Part shown: one piece after another, positions 47,927-60,696 of the stretch
Numbering within the stretch: position 1 is the stretch's first letter
How the letters are laid out: every line of letters begins with the position of its first letter
Assembly: GCF_000471905.2 (NCBI RefSeq)
Contig: NW_006494789.1
Location: 2,108,818 to 2,172,817, forward strand
Direction: 5' to 3'
DNA: 64,000 nucleotides
Source of the DNA: Amborella trichopoda
Taxonomy: Eukaryota > Streptophyta > Magnoliopsida > Amborellales > Amborellaceae
The notes under the pieces: model-generated
What the model was told of the DNA's origin: nothing
Database searches by the model: none
What the model saw: only the letters and a program-made list of their open reading frames with translations
Made by a program: the position numbers and the translations under genes

Positions 47927-48339
47927 AGGTTCGGGTGGGGTTTTTATAAGGCCGAGGCTCTAAACCACCTTTTTCTTTGTATTATGACATTCTTCTAAAG
48001 GTTCAGGTGGGGTTTTTATAAGGCCGAGTCTCTAAACCATCAAAGCAAGGCATTCTTTCAAATAGTGTCGAAAGATGTTGTTTCAATATTGGAAATCTTT
48101 GTTATGGTTTGAAATTTATTTTCATATCTATGAACACTTGAAAATTGACAGTCCAAAAATACATTATAAGATTCAATATTTCCAAGAATTGAAATCCATT
48201 TTTTTTGGCATGTCCGTACATCTTGAGGTTGAGATGATCAATTTGAGTTATTTTGGGCATTGAAACATCTTCTAATGAATTTTTGAGGTGCGCCTTGATT
48301 TGATTGTTTAGAGCCTTGCAATTATATAGATTTTTTTCT
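47927..48339. mobile_element. gagccgaggctc MITE family copy with duplicated left end
   Basis: The left end 'gtggggtttttataaggccg' occurs twice (47936 and 48007) with 'ctttgtattatgacattc' duplicated, showing a ~70-bp end duplication. The right end is 'gattgtttagagccttgc'. Confidence 0.7.
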
Positions 48340-48520
48340 TTTCTAAATGCTTTACAAGATATCTAAGTTTGGCAGTGTTGTACCAACCTGCCATGTAGGG
48401 AATCGATGACAAAAATGCTTTGATCAGCAGGATTTTACTGTTTTATTTTTTTGTAAAGGCTACATATGATATTTCTATTTTTGTAGGAAATTTTATGGAA
48501 TTTCAAAGTTTGTATTAAAG

Positions 48521-48911
48521 GATGAAGTTTCTATAAGGCATAGGCTTTATGAAAACAAAATAAAGCTTCACCTCACATCCTCGTCCGAAAAGTACTTTCT
48601 GCAATGGAAATCGGTGTGATGGCTCTAAAATCAATTTCCAATACTGACAAGAAAATTCAAAACTCAATGGTGCAGATCGTGCGGATCCTAAACACCTATT
48701 TTTAGGGTGAAATGAATGGCTTAGAAAATCTATTATTAATATATGTTATTTTTAGATCTTGAAATCCTATCTTTTTTTTTCACAACCATAATGTTCAAGC
48801 TGAGATGATCATTGTAAAGCTTTTCTAATGCTTGACTTGCAATTTTTTATGAGTTATGAGATAGGGGACTTTACTTATTTTGATGGGGCTGCAGCCTTGT
48901 CAAAACATTTT
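48521..48911. mobile_element. Distant relative of the gagccgaggctc MITE
   Basis: Same layout: 'agtttctataaggcatagg' at the left, 'gttcaagctgagatgatcat' in the right half, and a degraded right end near 48905. Terminal repeats are poorly conserved. Confidence 0.4.
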
Positions 48912-49418
48912 CCTTCTCTAAATTTCAAATTAGTTTGACAACCAAGTAGGTTATTTTAACAGGAAATTTTCCAAATTTAGAATCCCAATCCGGACTAGAA
49001 TCGGACCTGTACTCTACGAGATGGTTCATGCATGTTTGTTGCTAGGGGCAACAAGATTGAGCTGGTAAGGAAAAAAATAATCCTTCAAATTTTGTTGGGT
49101 GGGTGATCTAAGTCCCACCCCTTGAAATTTGGCCATACTATTATTTATCATTACTTTTTAGGGAAATCATCAAAATATCTATGTGAGATGAACTATTTAA
49201 GATGAATGGTTTAACATTATAGTTGTACTATTTGATTTAGTTTCAAAATACCAAAAAAAAACATATATGATGATAAGTTGAAATAGTACCAAAAATATAA
49301 AATGCCAAATAATGCAGCTCTCATGGTTATTTTGATAAATTTTCTTTATTTTTATACCAATTTTTGGCCTATGAGGCCAATAAAATAAGTACATAGGGAC
49401 CTGATTATAGGTTTTAAA

Positions 49419-49655
49419 GGAAAAGTATACGATAAGACCGTTTATTTTTTGTACAAGTAATCACAATTAATCATAACCATTGAATGTAAAATTGGATGAT
49501 TGTATTTATTCTATTAACCAAGCTCAAACTTCAAAAGGAATTTTTTTGATCTTGGTAACACACTCAAACCATTAAATTTTACATTGGATGATTATAAGTA
49601 CTTATGACATCCTTGAATCAAAGATAAATGGAATGGTATGATTGCATATAATTTC
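49419..49655. mobile_element. MITE family 2 copy
   Basis: Left end 'ggaaaagtatacgataagac' then 'cgtttattttttgtac'. Sub-terminal 'ccattgaatgtaaaattgg' recurs inverted as 'ttttacattggatgatt'. Right end near 'gattgcatataattt'. Confidence 0.6.
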
Positions 49656-49810
49656 GATTGTAAAACACGAAAGGCGACATGACCCCAGGGCCAAACATAA
49701 AAAATCCATAAGGGAAACAATTTGTCATTTTCAAAAAAGCCTAAGGGTATTATAGTAAATTATGAGAAATGTTCGAACTGCTCTCGTTTATAAACGAAAC
49801 CTTACGGATC

Positions 49811-49877
49811 AAACGGTCCACGAATTCAAAACCCATCCATCTATAATGACCGTTAATCTTGAGCAATCTAGACCGTT
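49811..49877. promoter_or_regulatory. Cluster of three AACGG (MSA-like) motifs upstream of kinesin-12
   Basis: AACGG occurs at 49812-49816 on plus (tcaaacggtcca) and at 49850-49854 and 49873-49877 on minus (ttaacggtcat and atcaacggtct). The plant mitosis-specific activator element has AACGG as its core, bound by three-repeat MYB proteins, and mitotic kinesin genes commonly carry it in several copies. The cluster lies ~400-470 bp before the start codon. That it works here is inference. Confidence 0.4.
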
Positions 49878-50281
49878 GATTGCCATATTCAAACAATTTC
49901 TTAATTACCAAAAGCTCCACACAAAAGGCTTGGGCACCTCTGCTTCAAACCCAAATGCGGAAAAAAACCATTTTCAATCTTCTCATTGCCCTAGTTCTGT
50001 TCACATAACCCTAATTTCATCCATTTTACTTAGGATTTTCACTGGAAACCCTAATTTGATCAGAGTTTTGTTCTGAAACCCTAGTTTCATATTATGTGCT
50101 ATAGAGTTCTTGACCGGTTTTGAGATTTCAACTGTTAATTTCTTTTTTTCTACATTTTTCTGCCATTTCTCTGTGATTTTCATGGCCTTCAAGAACGCTA
50201 GATTCTAGTGTTTTGGGTTCTTATGGTTTTGGATTTCTAGCGTTTTGCAGTTGAGGGCTTCTTCTTGGGTACACAGAGGAA

Positions 50282-53200
50282 ATGCCAACTTTTTCAGAGA
50301 CAGCAAGTGCTTTTAGAAGTAGGTTCAGATTTCAGGAAGCGCATGTCTCCTCATCAGAAGTGGAATGTTCACCTGCTTTGGCAAAATCGGCTTCAAAAGA
50401 GTTGCTAGTTCAACCTATTAGTAGCATTAGAGAGAGGGAGAGCCATGATGGTGGATCTAGGGTTCAGAGTTTTGAAATCCACGAAGATCCATCTTTCTGG
50501 AAAGACCACAATGTTCAGGTACTTGTTCACTTCGATTATTTCTTTTCTTTTTTTGCTTATTTTCTATTCTTGTTTTTCAGTGTGTTCAAGTTGGTGCAAA
50601 TTTCTCTTATGTGTTCAACTTTGTTTGGCATGAATACGAGAAATGATTGAACCATTTGGAGACACTGGGAAATTGTCTGATGTTGATTAGAGTTCGAGAA
50701 TCAATGGTAATTTGATTTTGGTTTTCGATTATTTGAATGATGTAATTTTGACTTAACAAAGCGAATGGTTTTATCTCGAAATTTTTTTGCCACACCAACA
50801 AATTAGCAATTGTTGGCTAGCACTGCCTGAAATCTCTTTTTTTTTCTCTCTTTTTTTTTACTTGGGGTCGAAGCATCTCTTTGATCATCTGAATATCTGA
50901 ATCTTTGATTTTGGATTCATCTCAATACTTTTTGCAACACCAACTATTAGAGTTGTTGGCTAGCACCACTAAATTCATTTTCTCTTTTTTTTCATTTTGT
51001 AGGTGAAGCATCTTTACGATTACCTGAATTTCTTCATGGAAAGATTTGCTTTTGGAAATAGTTGGGTACTACCCTTACAATTGTGATTTGTGCAGGTGGT
51101 GATTCGTATCAGGCCTTTAAGTAGTTCTGAGATTTCTCTTCAGGGCCACAACAGATGCGTTAAACAGGATAGTGTCCAATCTCTTACTTGGACCGGACAT
51201 CCTGAGACTCGCTTTACTTTTGACGTTTTAGCTGATGAGTTTGTTAGCCAGGTAACATGCTTACTCTGTGTCCCTCTCTGTAACATTGGCATGCACGTTG
51301 CGTTGTTGCGTATCTTTGGATCTTAGTGGCCACAAACATTGAGAGAATTTCTTGTGTTGAATTATAGGAGAAGCTATTCAAAGTGGCTGGGTTGCCAATG
51401 GTGGAGAATTGCATAGGTGGATACAACAGTTGCATGTTTGCTTATGGCCAAGTGAGTTACTCAGCTTTGCTAAGAATCATGTTTGCTCTGTCATTCTGAG
51501 AACAAGTTACCTGTAGAATGCCCCCAAGGCCAAAAGGTGAAAATCCTTTACCCCTATGCGGAAACATCATTTAATTAAACAATGGGTATACTTTATATCT
51601 TGTCCCCTGCCATAAATCCATGGTCCCTGGTCTTGAAAATAAAAATTATCACATATATGGAGTCTTAAAGCTGAAAATCATTAAAAAACATTAACTAGCA
51701 AGTAAATGAAATAGTAAGAAAATATAACTAGATTAGTAAAAATCCTCCAAGTTCTTGAAGAAACAACATGGGGAAATCTTCAAGAAGAGTGCCTTAGAAA
51801 ATCACATTGAATACCTATAAAGACTCCTGTGATGAGGGCATCGAAAGCTAGGAATAAAGGATCCATTAGTACATATTTATCTAGCAGGCTAGCATACTAA
51901 AATGACCTGTAGGCTGTGTGAGACTTTACTTCACCCATACAGAAAAATTAACACTTGATGTGGATGGGAATACAGATGGTGTCACGCATATAAATTAATA
52001 TGTTGATGGTGTTAAACATATATATTATTATTACTTTCTATGTTTACAATCTGAGTCAATTTTTGCTGCATAATATTTGACTTATAGTAAGCATTTTAAA
52101 ATGTGACAAATCTATGCTACTAAGTTTTTACCAAAAGGAAGGTTCTTTGTTTGTAGACCGGTAGTGGAAAGACACATACAATGCTTGGAGATATTGAGGG
52201 AGGCACTCGAAGGCACAGTGTGAATTGTGGTATGACACCTCGAGTATTTGAACTCTTGTTTTCAAGGATCCAAAAGGTTAGCACTCCACTTCTTGTATAT
52301 GATAATGACGAAATGATATAGTTCTCAAAGCTTTTGATCCTAAATTGCTTTTTGTTTCATTCATTGTAACTGCCAATACAAGAACTTTCAAGTGATCACA
52401 ATAATCCTGCTTGTACAAGTTGAGACTAACAGTGCCAACTTGCGCCCTCTATTTGATGAGGAAGATTATACATGAAAAAATTGGGGACATTTTGTCAATT
52501 ATAAGAAGAGACATTTTGTTGATTGTTTGAGTATAAAACGTTTCCATTCTATTCTTTTTTAGAAGGTGAATAATTATTGCTGGTTTCAGGAGAAGTGTTT
52601 ATTTGAGTTATTTCAAAATAAATTTAAAGGTAACCCATGGTTATCGAATTGATCCCAAACATGCATTTGAATGAAAAACTCACGCTTTCCTGAATTTACA
52701 AAATGATGTTACTTTCTTCTTTATTGATCTGTAATGAAAGAAAACAGTAATGGATATCCCTTGGGCTTTATGAATTTAGTTTTTATAGGACCCATTTAAG
52801 AATAAATAAAGATTAAATTTGCTAGATATTCTGCCATGATGACCCACATGACATTTTGCAGTATCTTTTACTTTGATGCATTACATAACATATAGCTTTA
52901 TGGCTATCAATTTTTACCCCAAACCATGTGATGCATAGGGTACACATTTATGAAGTTTTCCCATAAACCTATGGCAGGCACTTGTTAACTTGAGTAACTT
53001 TCCCATGAAGCTGTGAATGAGTTGTTTTTGCCTGTTCAGTATCCCATGAATTACACCATACAGGGTTTGACTGATGCATATCTCGTTTTTCCATTTTCCT
53101 GAACAATAATTTGAGACATGCTGACATCCGAGTTCTCTGATAGTCAAAATTTTTCTCTTAGTTTCTTAATTTTCCCCTGTCAGGAAAAGGAAGCTCGAAA

Positions 53201-56200
53201 GGATGAAAAGTTGAGATTTACTTGTAAATGCTCATTTTTGGAAATATACAATGAACAAATACTTGATCTTCTGGATCCGTCATCAACAAATTTGCAGGTT
53301 TTGTATTTTAATTTTGTTGAAGTAATATTTAGCACAATACCTGGTTAAAATGATCAACTTTTAGCACTCGCCGTTCAAAAAATAATTTATTCGATTTTAA
53401 ATTTCATTGTCAGTGATCTTGCATTGATCTAAAAGGTATTTTCTGCCTGTAGATAAGAGAAGATGCAAAGAAGGGTGTGTATGTGGAGAATATCACTGAG
53501 TTTGAGGTCAACAGTGCTCGCGATGTCCTCCAACAACTTGTTCAGGTGGGTTAGACATTAAATGACTCATCCAACTCCTAATTAATTTCTGTCTGTTGGT
53601 GGATGTGGCAATTGAGTAGTACAATATTGGGTATTCTTTTTTATATTTACTCTTCAAGGACTATGGCAAACTGTGAATTGCAGGTAATAAGTGATCTATA
53701 TTATAGTACTAGATAATAAACAATTTGAGTTTAGTGTTTCTTAGTATTGTGCGTATACTGTATACACATTTTTTTATTGTTTGTTATGGCTTGCTTTTCA
53801 GTATCCCCCATGCATTTCCATTTTCCTTTATTTTTGCTTAAGAATATTATTTTTTTGTTACTATTAGAAATTGTGGCTTTAAAATATTTCAAATGCATGC
53901 TTAGGGTGCTGCAAATCGAAAAGTTGCTGCCACAAATATGAACCATGCCAGTAGTCGTTCCCACAGTGTATTTACATGTGTCATTGAAAGCAAGGTGAGT
54001 TCATTCCACCCACCACAACCCCCCCCTCCCCCTCTCTTCTTTTTGTTTATCGTATTTGAAAATGCAGTTAATGACTATGGATGGCAGTAGGGAAATGGTA
54101 ATATCTTTTATTATATTTGTGCTTTTAATCCTGTTGAACCTGCATTGATAGTACTCGATGCTATGGATACTTTTTTAATTGTCATTTTCATTTTGAAATT
54201 TTCCATTATCATGAAACTACATAACTTCAATAGACGAACGCTTCTTGTCATTTTTTAACATCTATGTTCTGCAGTGGGAAGCACAGGGTGTAACCCATCA
54301 TAGGTTCGCTCGTTTAAACCTAGTGGACCTTGCAGGGTCAGAGAGGTAATATTTTATTTGGGCAATATTGTATTAGTCGATGAAACTCCTAACCAAAATT
54401 CTGGACTAGATTTGATGAGGAATTAAATAATGTTTTGACTACAGGCAAAAGAGTTCAGGTGCTGAAGGTGAACGCCTCAAAGAGGCAACCAACATCAACA
54501 AATCACTTTCCACATTGGGGTACTTGCATTGACCACCTCTTTCTTTTTAAAAGCTTCTTTAGAAGTTCTACATATGTATTTATATCGTTTCCTCTTTCGT
54601 TTATAACATTTTTGTACCTGATTTGAATTTCACAGGCTCGTAATCATGAATCTTGTCAATATTTCAAATGGGAAATCTTTGCATGTACCGTATCGTGATT
54701 CTAAACTGACATTTCTATTACAGGTAATGCACTAAATCTTATTATCTGTGTTTTCTTTGGTATAGATTATCTGCTGGTTGACCACTGGAATTCATTTCAA
54801 AAGAAGTTCTGATGTATTACACGGTTTCCTTGATTACCTGGATTTCTGGAAAAACTAAGGAAATGTACCATAACTGTTCTTAGAGGGGCTTTGGAAGTTT
54901 TCAGTACTTTAGCCACTAATGGCTGGACCATTCCTAAATCGTTTTATTTCTTTGGCATGACATGTAACTCATAAGATAATGTTTTATTTTTCAGGACTCC
55001 TTAGGGGGAAACTCAAAAACAACCATTATTGCAAATATAAGCCCATCAAATTGGTTAGTATAGTATGCTTTCCTAGTATGTTATTTTTTGCAAAAGAGAA
55101 GATAGCATGATGCATAATTTTTTTTCAGGAGATGGTGGTACTGATTAGTTTCTCTGTGCTTGCTACAGTTGTGCATTGGAAACACTTAGCACCCTCAAGT
55201 TTGCCCAGCGAGCTAAGTTTATTAGGAATAATGTATGTGAAAATATGCCCCGAAATTACATCCATGTTCTGCTTTTAACAATTTTCTAAGTAGGCTAATT
55301 ATCAAATATGGACCTCTGCCATTGGATTTCTAGGCAATTGTGAATGAAGATGCTTCAGGAGATGTCCTTGCAATGCGTATCCAGATTCAACAGCTAAAGG
55401 TTAGGTCCAACTCTGGGGTTTGTTGCTAATTTGTACAGGGAGTTGCTTTCAAATTCTACTTGTTTTTCTCCTTGGTTTTTACAAACTAAACAAATGCCTC
55501 TAGTTTCTTCAGAATCTCACTCCTTTTAAAATGCTAAAGATCTTTACGCAAAAATTCCCTTTTAATAAGAATGAAAATTAGCCCCTCATAGTTTGCTCTA
55601 AAAATGCTGATCAATACAAATGTCGTTCACTGGAAATGGTGTTCTTCTATTGTTCAGCATATATTTGAGCTGCTTTTAAATGATGAGGATGCTTATATTG
55701 ATACAAAGTTACTATCATTGCAACTTTCTTATCAAGAATGAGCTCCATCATGTTGATGGTATTTCTTCCAATTTTTACCATGAATTCTCCTCCTCTCCTT
55801 GGACCAATTTTAAAAGATTTTAATCTTTTCCCTGCATAATACTCCCATGCTTCATTTGTTTGCAGAAAGAGGTTAATCGTTTGCGAGGTGTGGTCAATGG
55901 AGGGACTGAGAACCAGGATAGTGATAGTTTGAGTGTATGCTTCCCTGGCTCCCCAGGCTCCTTTAAATGGGATGATTTGCAGGGATCACTGAGTCCACTC
56001 ACATCTCAGGGGAAAGTGTCTCAGGTGTTTACTAGTCATTCTGCCATCTCTATTCATTTTGAAATGGAGCTGTGAATTTTTAAACCAATTGAAGATTGGT
56101 TGTTTCTTTAATCCTTAATGAGTTTATGCATGTGACGGGCACTTTGTGCATGTATGTAAATAATAGAAGGCAATTAATTGACATGAAGTATTTAGATTAT

Positions 56201-59200
56201 AATAAATGTATCAATTATTAAGTTAGTGTTTTTGTTTGATTTTTTTTTGTGTATCCAGAGAAGGGACCTTGAAACTGCACTTGTTGGAGCTCTTAGAATG
56301 GCACAAGACAAAGAAATAGCAATGAAAGCATTGGTTGATGAAAATCAAGCGGCAATGCAACTGGTGAGTAACGCCCATTGTCTTACACACAAATGTAGCC
56401 AGTGAGATAAATCAATTAATAAGCTTGATATTATTATTTTTATTTGTATTACTCTATCTTTTATTGTTACTCAAATGCACTAGAGTCAAAGGTGGAAAAG
56501 TTGATTTATTTAATTATTTTGATGTTATATGGTTGTCAAATTTACACATGGAATATTTTTTCGCATCAGACCAAACAGAGGGAAGAAGAGATTCAGAGTT
56601 TAAAAATGAGACTCCGGTTTCGTGAAGCAGGAATAAAAAGGTTGGAGGCAGTCGCTTCTGCTAAGATCTCTGCAGAAGCTCACCTTTTGCAAGAAAAGAA
56701 TGAACTGTTGAAGGAGATTGAAATTCTTCGTACTCAAGTAGATAGGAACCAAGAAGTTACTAGATTTGCCATGGAAAACTTGAGATTGAAAGAGGAGCTT
56801 AGAAGGTAAAAGTATTGAGTTTGACAATTACGGAGATTATTTAAAGAGAATTTAGCTACAATTAAATTTGAAAAATCGAGTTTGACAATTATGGGGATTA
56901 TTTAAAGGGAATTTAGCTACAATTAAATCTGAAACATTTTGAGTGTATGTGCTTCTCTTTTTGAGTGTTTCTGCTTATCTTTTTGGCATATATTTATGAG
57001 CATTGTTAATATTATTCAAGAAAAAAATAAATCTGAAGCATTTTTTTTTTTTATACTTTTATTGGTTAAGTAAATTAACATATAGTAGGCTTTTGCCAAG
57101 GTAATTTTAGCACTTTTGCAAAGTGATTTTTACAGACTCTCCTCGGATTTTTAAATCTTCATCTAAGAGTTGCTCATATGAGATAGTTGAGATGCAGTAT
57201 TCTTGGTTGAGAAGGATACAATTTCAATTATTGTGATCCATTTTTTACAAACAGGTTCCAGTCTTTTCATGAGGACGGGGAGCGAGAGATGATGTCCGGG
57301 CAGATTTCAATCTTGCAGGATAAGGTTTTCCTTTCTTTCCGTTAGATAGGAGTTCAAAATCTATGTTTTTTAAAAGACACCTTTCTCAATTTTTACCCAG
57401 ACATCTTATTTTGCAGTTGTTTGAAGCATTGGAGTGGAAACTGATGCATGATAAGGATACTAACATGGTTCAGGTGTATACTTGTAGTTTTGCTATTCCA
57501 AAGGAATTTCATATGCTGCTGCTACTCTTTTTCCATTTTCCTGAGGCTTTTGGGGTTTTTCTTGTGTTTCTAGAAACGAAGCTTGGACCTGGGCAATCTC
57601 AATAGTAGTAACAATAATCTCTTGCTGCTCAGTCAGGTATGAAAAGATCCTATTATCAAGCTTTGTGTGAACCTTTTTGATAATATAAGGGAAACTGAAA
57701 GTGACTTTTGAATATCAGACTTCTGGATGAGTCCACTATTAATGAAAAGAAAGGATTTTGAATAAATCCCTATGTTATTCAAGAAAGTGGACAAAATGTC
57801 TGGTACTATAATTGTTTGCCTGTGCATGATGAATAATAAATAAGATTGTTATGTTTTTAACTCACAGGACCCATCACCTTTGGATTTCTCTGCTGTTAGG
57901 GAAGAAAATGAAACCCTCCATATGCAGGTATTGGTAATATTCAAGTTGAACTTTCCTCTCTTTACTTACCATGACTTTGTTACTTTCCTTCAATTCAAAA
58001 TTCATTTATGTTTTGTAGGTTATTCATAATCAGAGGGAAGTAGAGGCATTGCGTAAGAATTTGAACTTCTGCCTTGAAGCTAAAGAGAAGTTAGAAAGGT
58101 AATGGACTTTATCATTAGTGTTTGATTTCTGCCTTGAAGCTACAGAATAGTCATAGTAATATTATCATTTCTAAAGAGATTAAAATGGTTGATTAATAAA
58201 GTTTTTGCTGACTATTTAATATTAGATGATGAAAGAATATATGAATTATCAATTTGTGTAATCCATGAGTTTACTTGAGGATCCTGTCTTTTTCTCATAA
58301 AAATATTGAACAGACTTTAAGGCTTTCTCCATTTTCTAAATATCTGCAGGCGAGTGGATGATTTAACATTGCAACTTGAAGAAGAGAGAAAGAAGGCCTC
58401 AAAATTAGAAGCAGAAGACTCTATGGCAGAAATATCTACTGATCAGATGGAACTTAAAGCCATGGTTGATGCGATAGCTGCCGCAAGCCAGCGAGAAGCT
58501 GAACTTTGCAAAGAGAATGAGGATCTTCGGTCGAACCTCAGAGTTCTATTGGAAGACAATAATAAATTGATTGAGTTATATGAAGTTGCTATAGCAGAAA
58601 ATAAGACCAATCGACACACTGATAACCACCAAGTAGAGAAGACCGAAGGTTGCAATCTGAGCTCTGCAAAGGTTACAGAAGATAAAAATGAAGATACCCA
58701 GATGGACCCGATCAGTTTCACCGAAGAACACACTGAAAATCAAATGAATGATGTGAAAAATATTGAAGACTTGGAGCGCCAGCTCCACGAGATGCATGAA
58801 GAGAATGAGAGACTGATGGCTTTGTTTGAGAAAGCCATGCAAGAGAGAGATGAATTCAAGAGAATGGTTTGGGCCAGAGATAAGAGTATATCTGAGAGAG
58901 AGGAAGCAAGGCAAATTGCAGAAAATTTCCCTGAGAAGCTTGTTGAAGTTGATGAAGGAAAGCAGTATCACGGTGAAGAACCAGGTATAGCTCCTGTTTC
59001 CCAGAACCCTGAGATAGATGAAATCACTGCCAAATTGGCAGAGACTAGTATATCAATGGGGGATATTGATATGACAGAAATAACAGAGCAAAATCAACTG
59101 GACGAAACAGAAGGGTTAAAAAATGTGAAACAGTATGGAGAGCCTATGCCATTGGATGAGAAAGAACAAGGTTCTGATAAAGAAGTAAATCCTGGAAAAT

Positions 59201-60312
59201 TTGAAGAAACCATGCCAAACTGGGAGGAGTTAATTATGGTGGGAGGAAAACTGGACTTCGCGCAACACAAGCTGATCGAAGCAACTGGGGCTATGAAGTT
59301 TTTCAGCATGTTTGAGACCAATGTCAGAGAGAGAAAAAAACTTTCGAAAGAAATCGATGCTGTAGAGAGAGAATTGCAGGTCTTGGATCAACAAATATCT
59401 AACTTAAAACACCTTCATGCTGAAGCAGACGAAAGAAAGGCGAAAGCGTTTGGGAAACTCTCTGCAGTAAAATTGGCTGTAACAAACATATGCACATCAG
59501 ATGAGGATTGGGCTCAGAGAGAAGCTCAAGCAAGGTCAAAAATGGAGGCTGAAACCTATGTTGTTGGGCAAAAAAGAGAAAAGCTGGTAAGTCTCCAAGC
59601 TCGTAAGCATGAACTGGAGTCTACATACTTGAAGACCAGAGAGAGTGAATCTAAAATCAAAGAAGAGCTTGGCTGTTTGAAGCTAAAGATAGAAGAGGAA
59701 GACGACAGAAGAAGAGAGAGAGAGCGAGCTCTCACTATGATGCATAAACTGGATACTGTGAACCCTTCTTCTATATTCCAAATGGGTAAGGCTGCAGATC
59801 TGTTAAAATCTGAAGAGGATCGGACCAATCTGAGATCTGAGATGAAAAAGTTGCAGCAAAAGCTTGTAAGCACAAGAAATGAATCTCATGAAATGAAGGC
59901 GAAGTTGGAGTCTTTGGAGGCTGAGATTTTGAGTGCTGAAGTGGAGATGAGGACTAGTTTGAATGCACTGGAGGAGGCAGAACTTGCTTTGAACAATGTA
60001 GTTAGAGAGAAGCCGATTATTGAAAAGATGAGAGAGGAAAGGAGGATAGAGATGGAAAGCCTCATAATAGAATGCCATGATGCGATATTTGAATTGGGTT
60101 TCAAGGAAGAAGAGATCAAAGTCTACGAGGTGGAGTTGCTGGAGAAGAGAAGAGTTCTTCAGCATTTGAAAATGGTGAGAGAGAAGAAATGCCGAGCATT
60201 GGAGCATGAACAGTGTGTCTCTGAGAAGGTGAAGGAAGAGCTCTTAGATATTCACAGATCAATTTCAGAGGCCAAATATCTTTTGGGTCATATTGGTAGT
60301 TCTAATAATTGA
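50282..60312 (+). CDS. KIN12E: Kinesin-12 family motor protein, KIN12E-like
   Basis: Twenty-two exons: 50282-50518, 51096-51251, 51368-51451, 52157-52276, 53184-53297, 53453-53545, 53905-53994, 54275-54345, 54445-54519, 54636-54723, 54995-55053, 55169-55232, 55334-55399, 55866-56024, 56259-56363, 56570-56805, 57255-57324, 57417-57473, 57574-57636, 57868-57927, 58019-58098, 58350-60312; 1369 residues, all GT-AG and in frame. The motor domain (~78-417) has P-loop GQTGSGKT (158-165), switch I ASSRSH (283-288) and switch II DLAGSER (316-322), then the neck [11 protein letters not shown]. The rest is long coiled coil, including a 654-residue last exon. An N-terminal motor, MP-x-SETASA start and WKDHNVQ leading into the motor match plant kinesin-12E. 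Kinesin-12 members act in the phragmoplast or spindle; this member's exact role is inferred from the family. Confidence 0.95.
56817..56938. repeat. 62-bp tandem duplication in a kinesin intron
   Basis: 'gagtttgacaatta' ... 'tttagctacaattaaat' appears twice in a row (56817 and 56879) just after exon 16, with few mismatches. Confidence 0.88.
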
Positions 60313-60582
60313 TGTTTGGATTATGAGAGAGAAATGTAGAGAGAGAGAGATAATTAAAGTGAATTGGGATGGATAGTGCTCCTCCATGCTCCAGCCTTTC
60401 TTGTGTGATGTACTATAATTTTGTATATATACCAATTTAATAGTGAATTCTGCTTTCTGATTATTTTTGCACCTTTTTTCGCTTTTGGGAGACTGGACAT
60501 CGAGTTTCCATTAGTCTAGCAATAATTGCTTCATGATCCAAAAAATTAGTCTTTTTTAGGAAGCTGGATTAATGCTGTCAAG

Positions 60583-60696
60583 AGGTCAAAGCCCAAAAGG
60601 ATAAAAGTAGTGAGAAGAGATACAATGGCTTATGGTTTGATTGCCGGTATGACCTTTTATACAACATAGTGGAAAAACATGATTTGTGTGGTTGAT
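60583..60696 (+). mobile_element. LINE-like 3' tail fragment
   Basis: Similar in order to 32840-33080: 'gaagagatacaatgg', 'tatggtttgattgccgg', 'acatgatttgtgtggttgat'. It is interrupted at 60697 by the left end of the hAT element. Confidence 0.45.

Noticed and set aside
58443-60207. Minus-strand frames of 75-134 codons under the last kinesin exon
   Set aside because: Antisense shadows of a well-supported coiled-coil coding exon.
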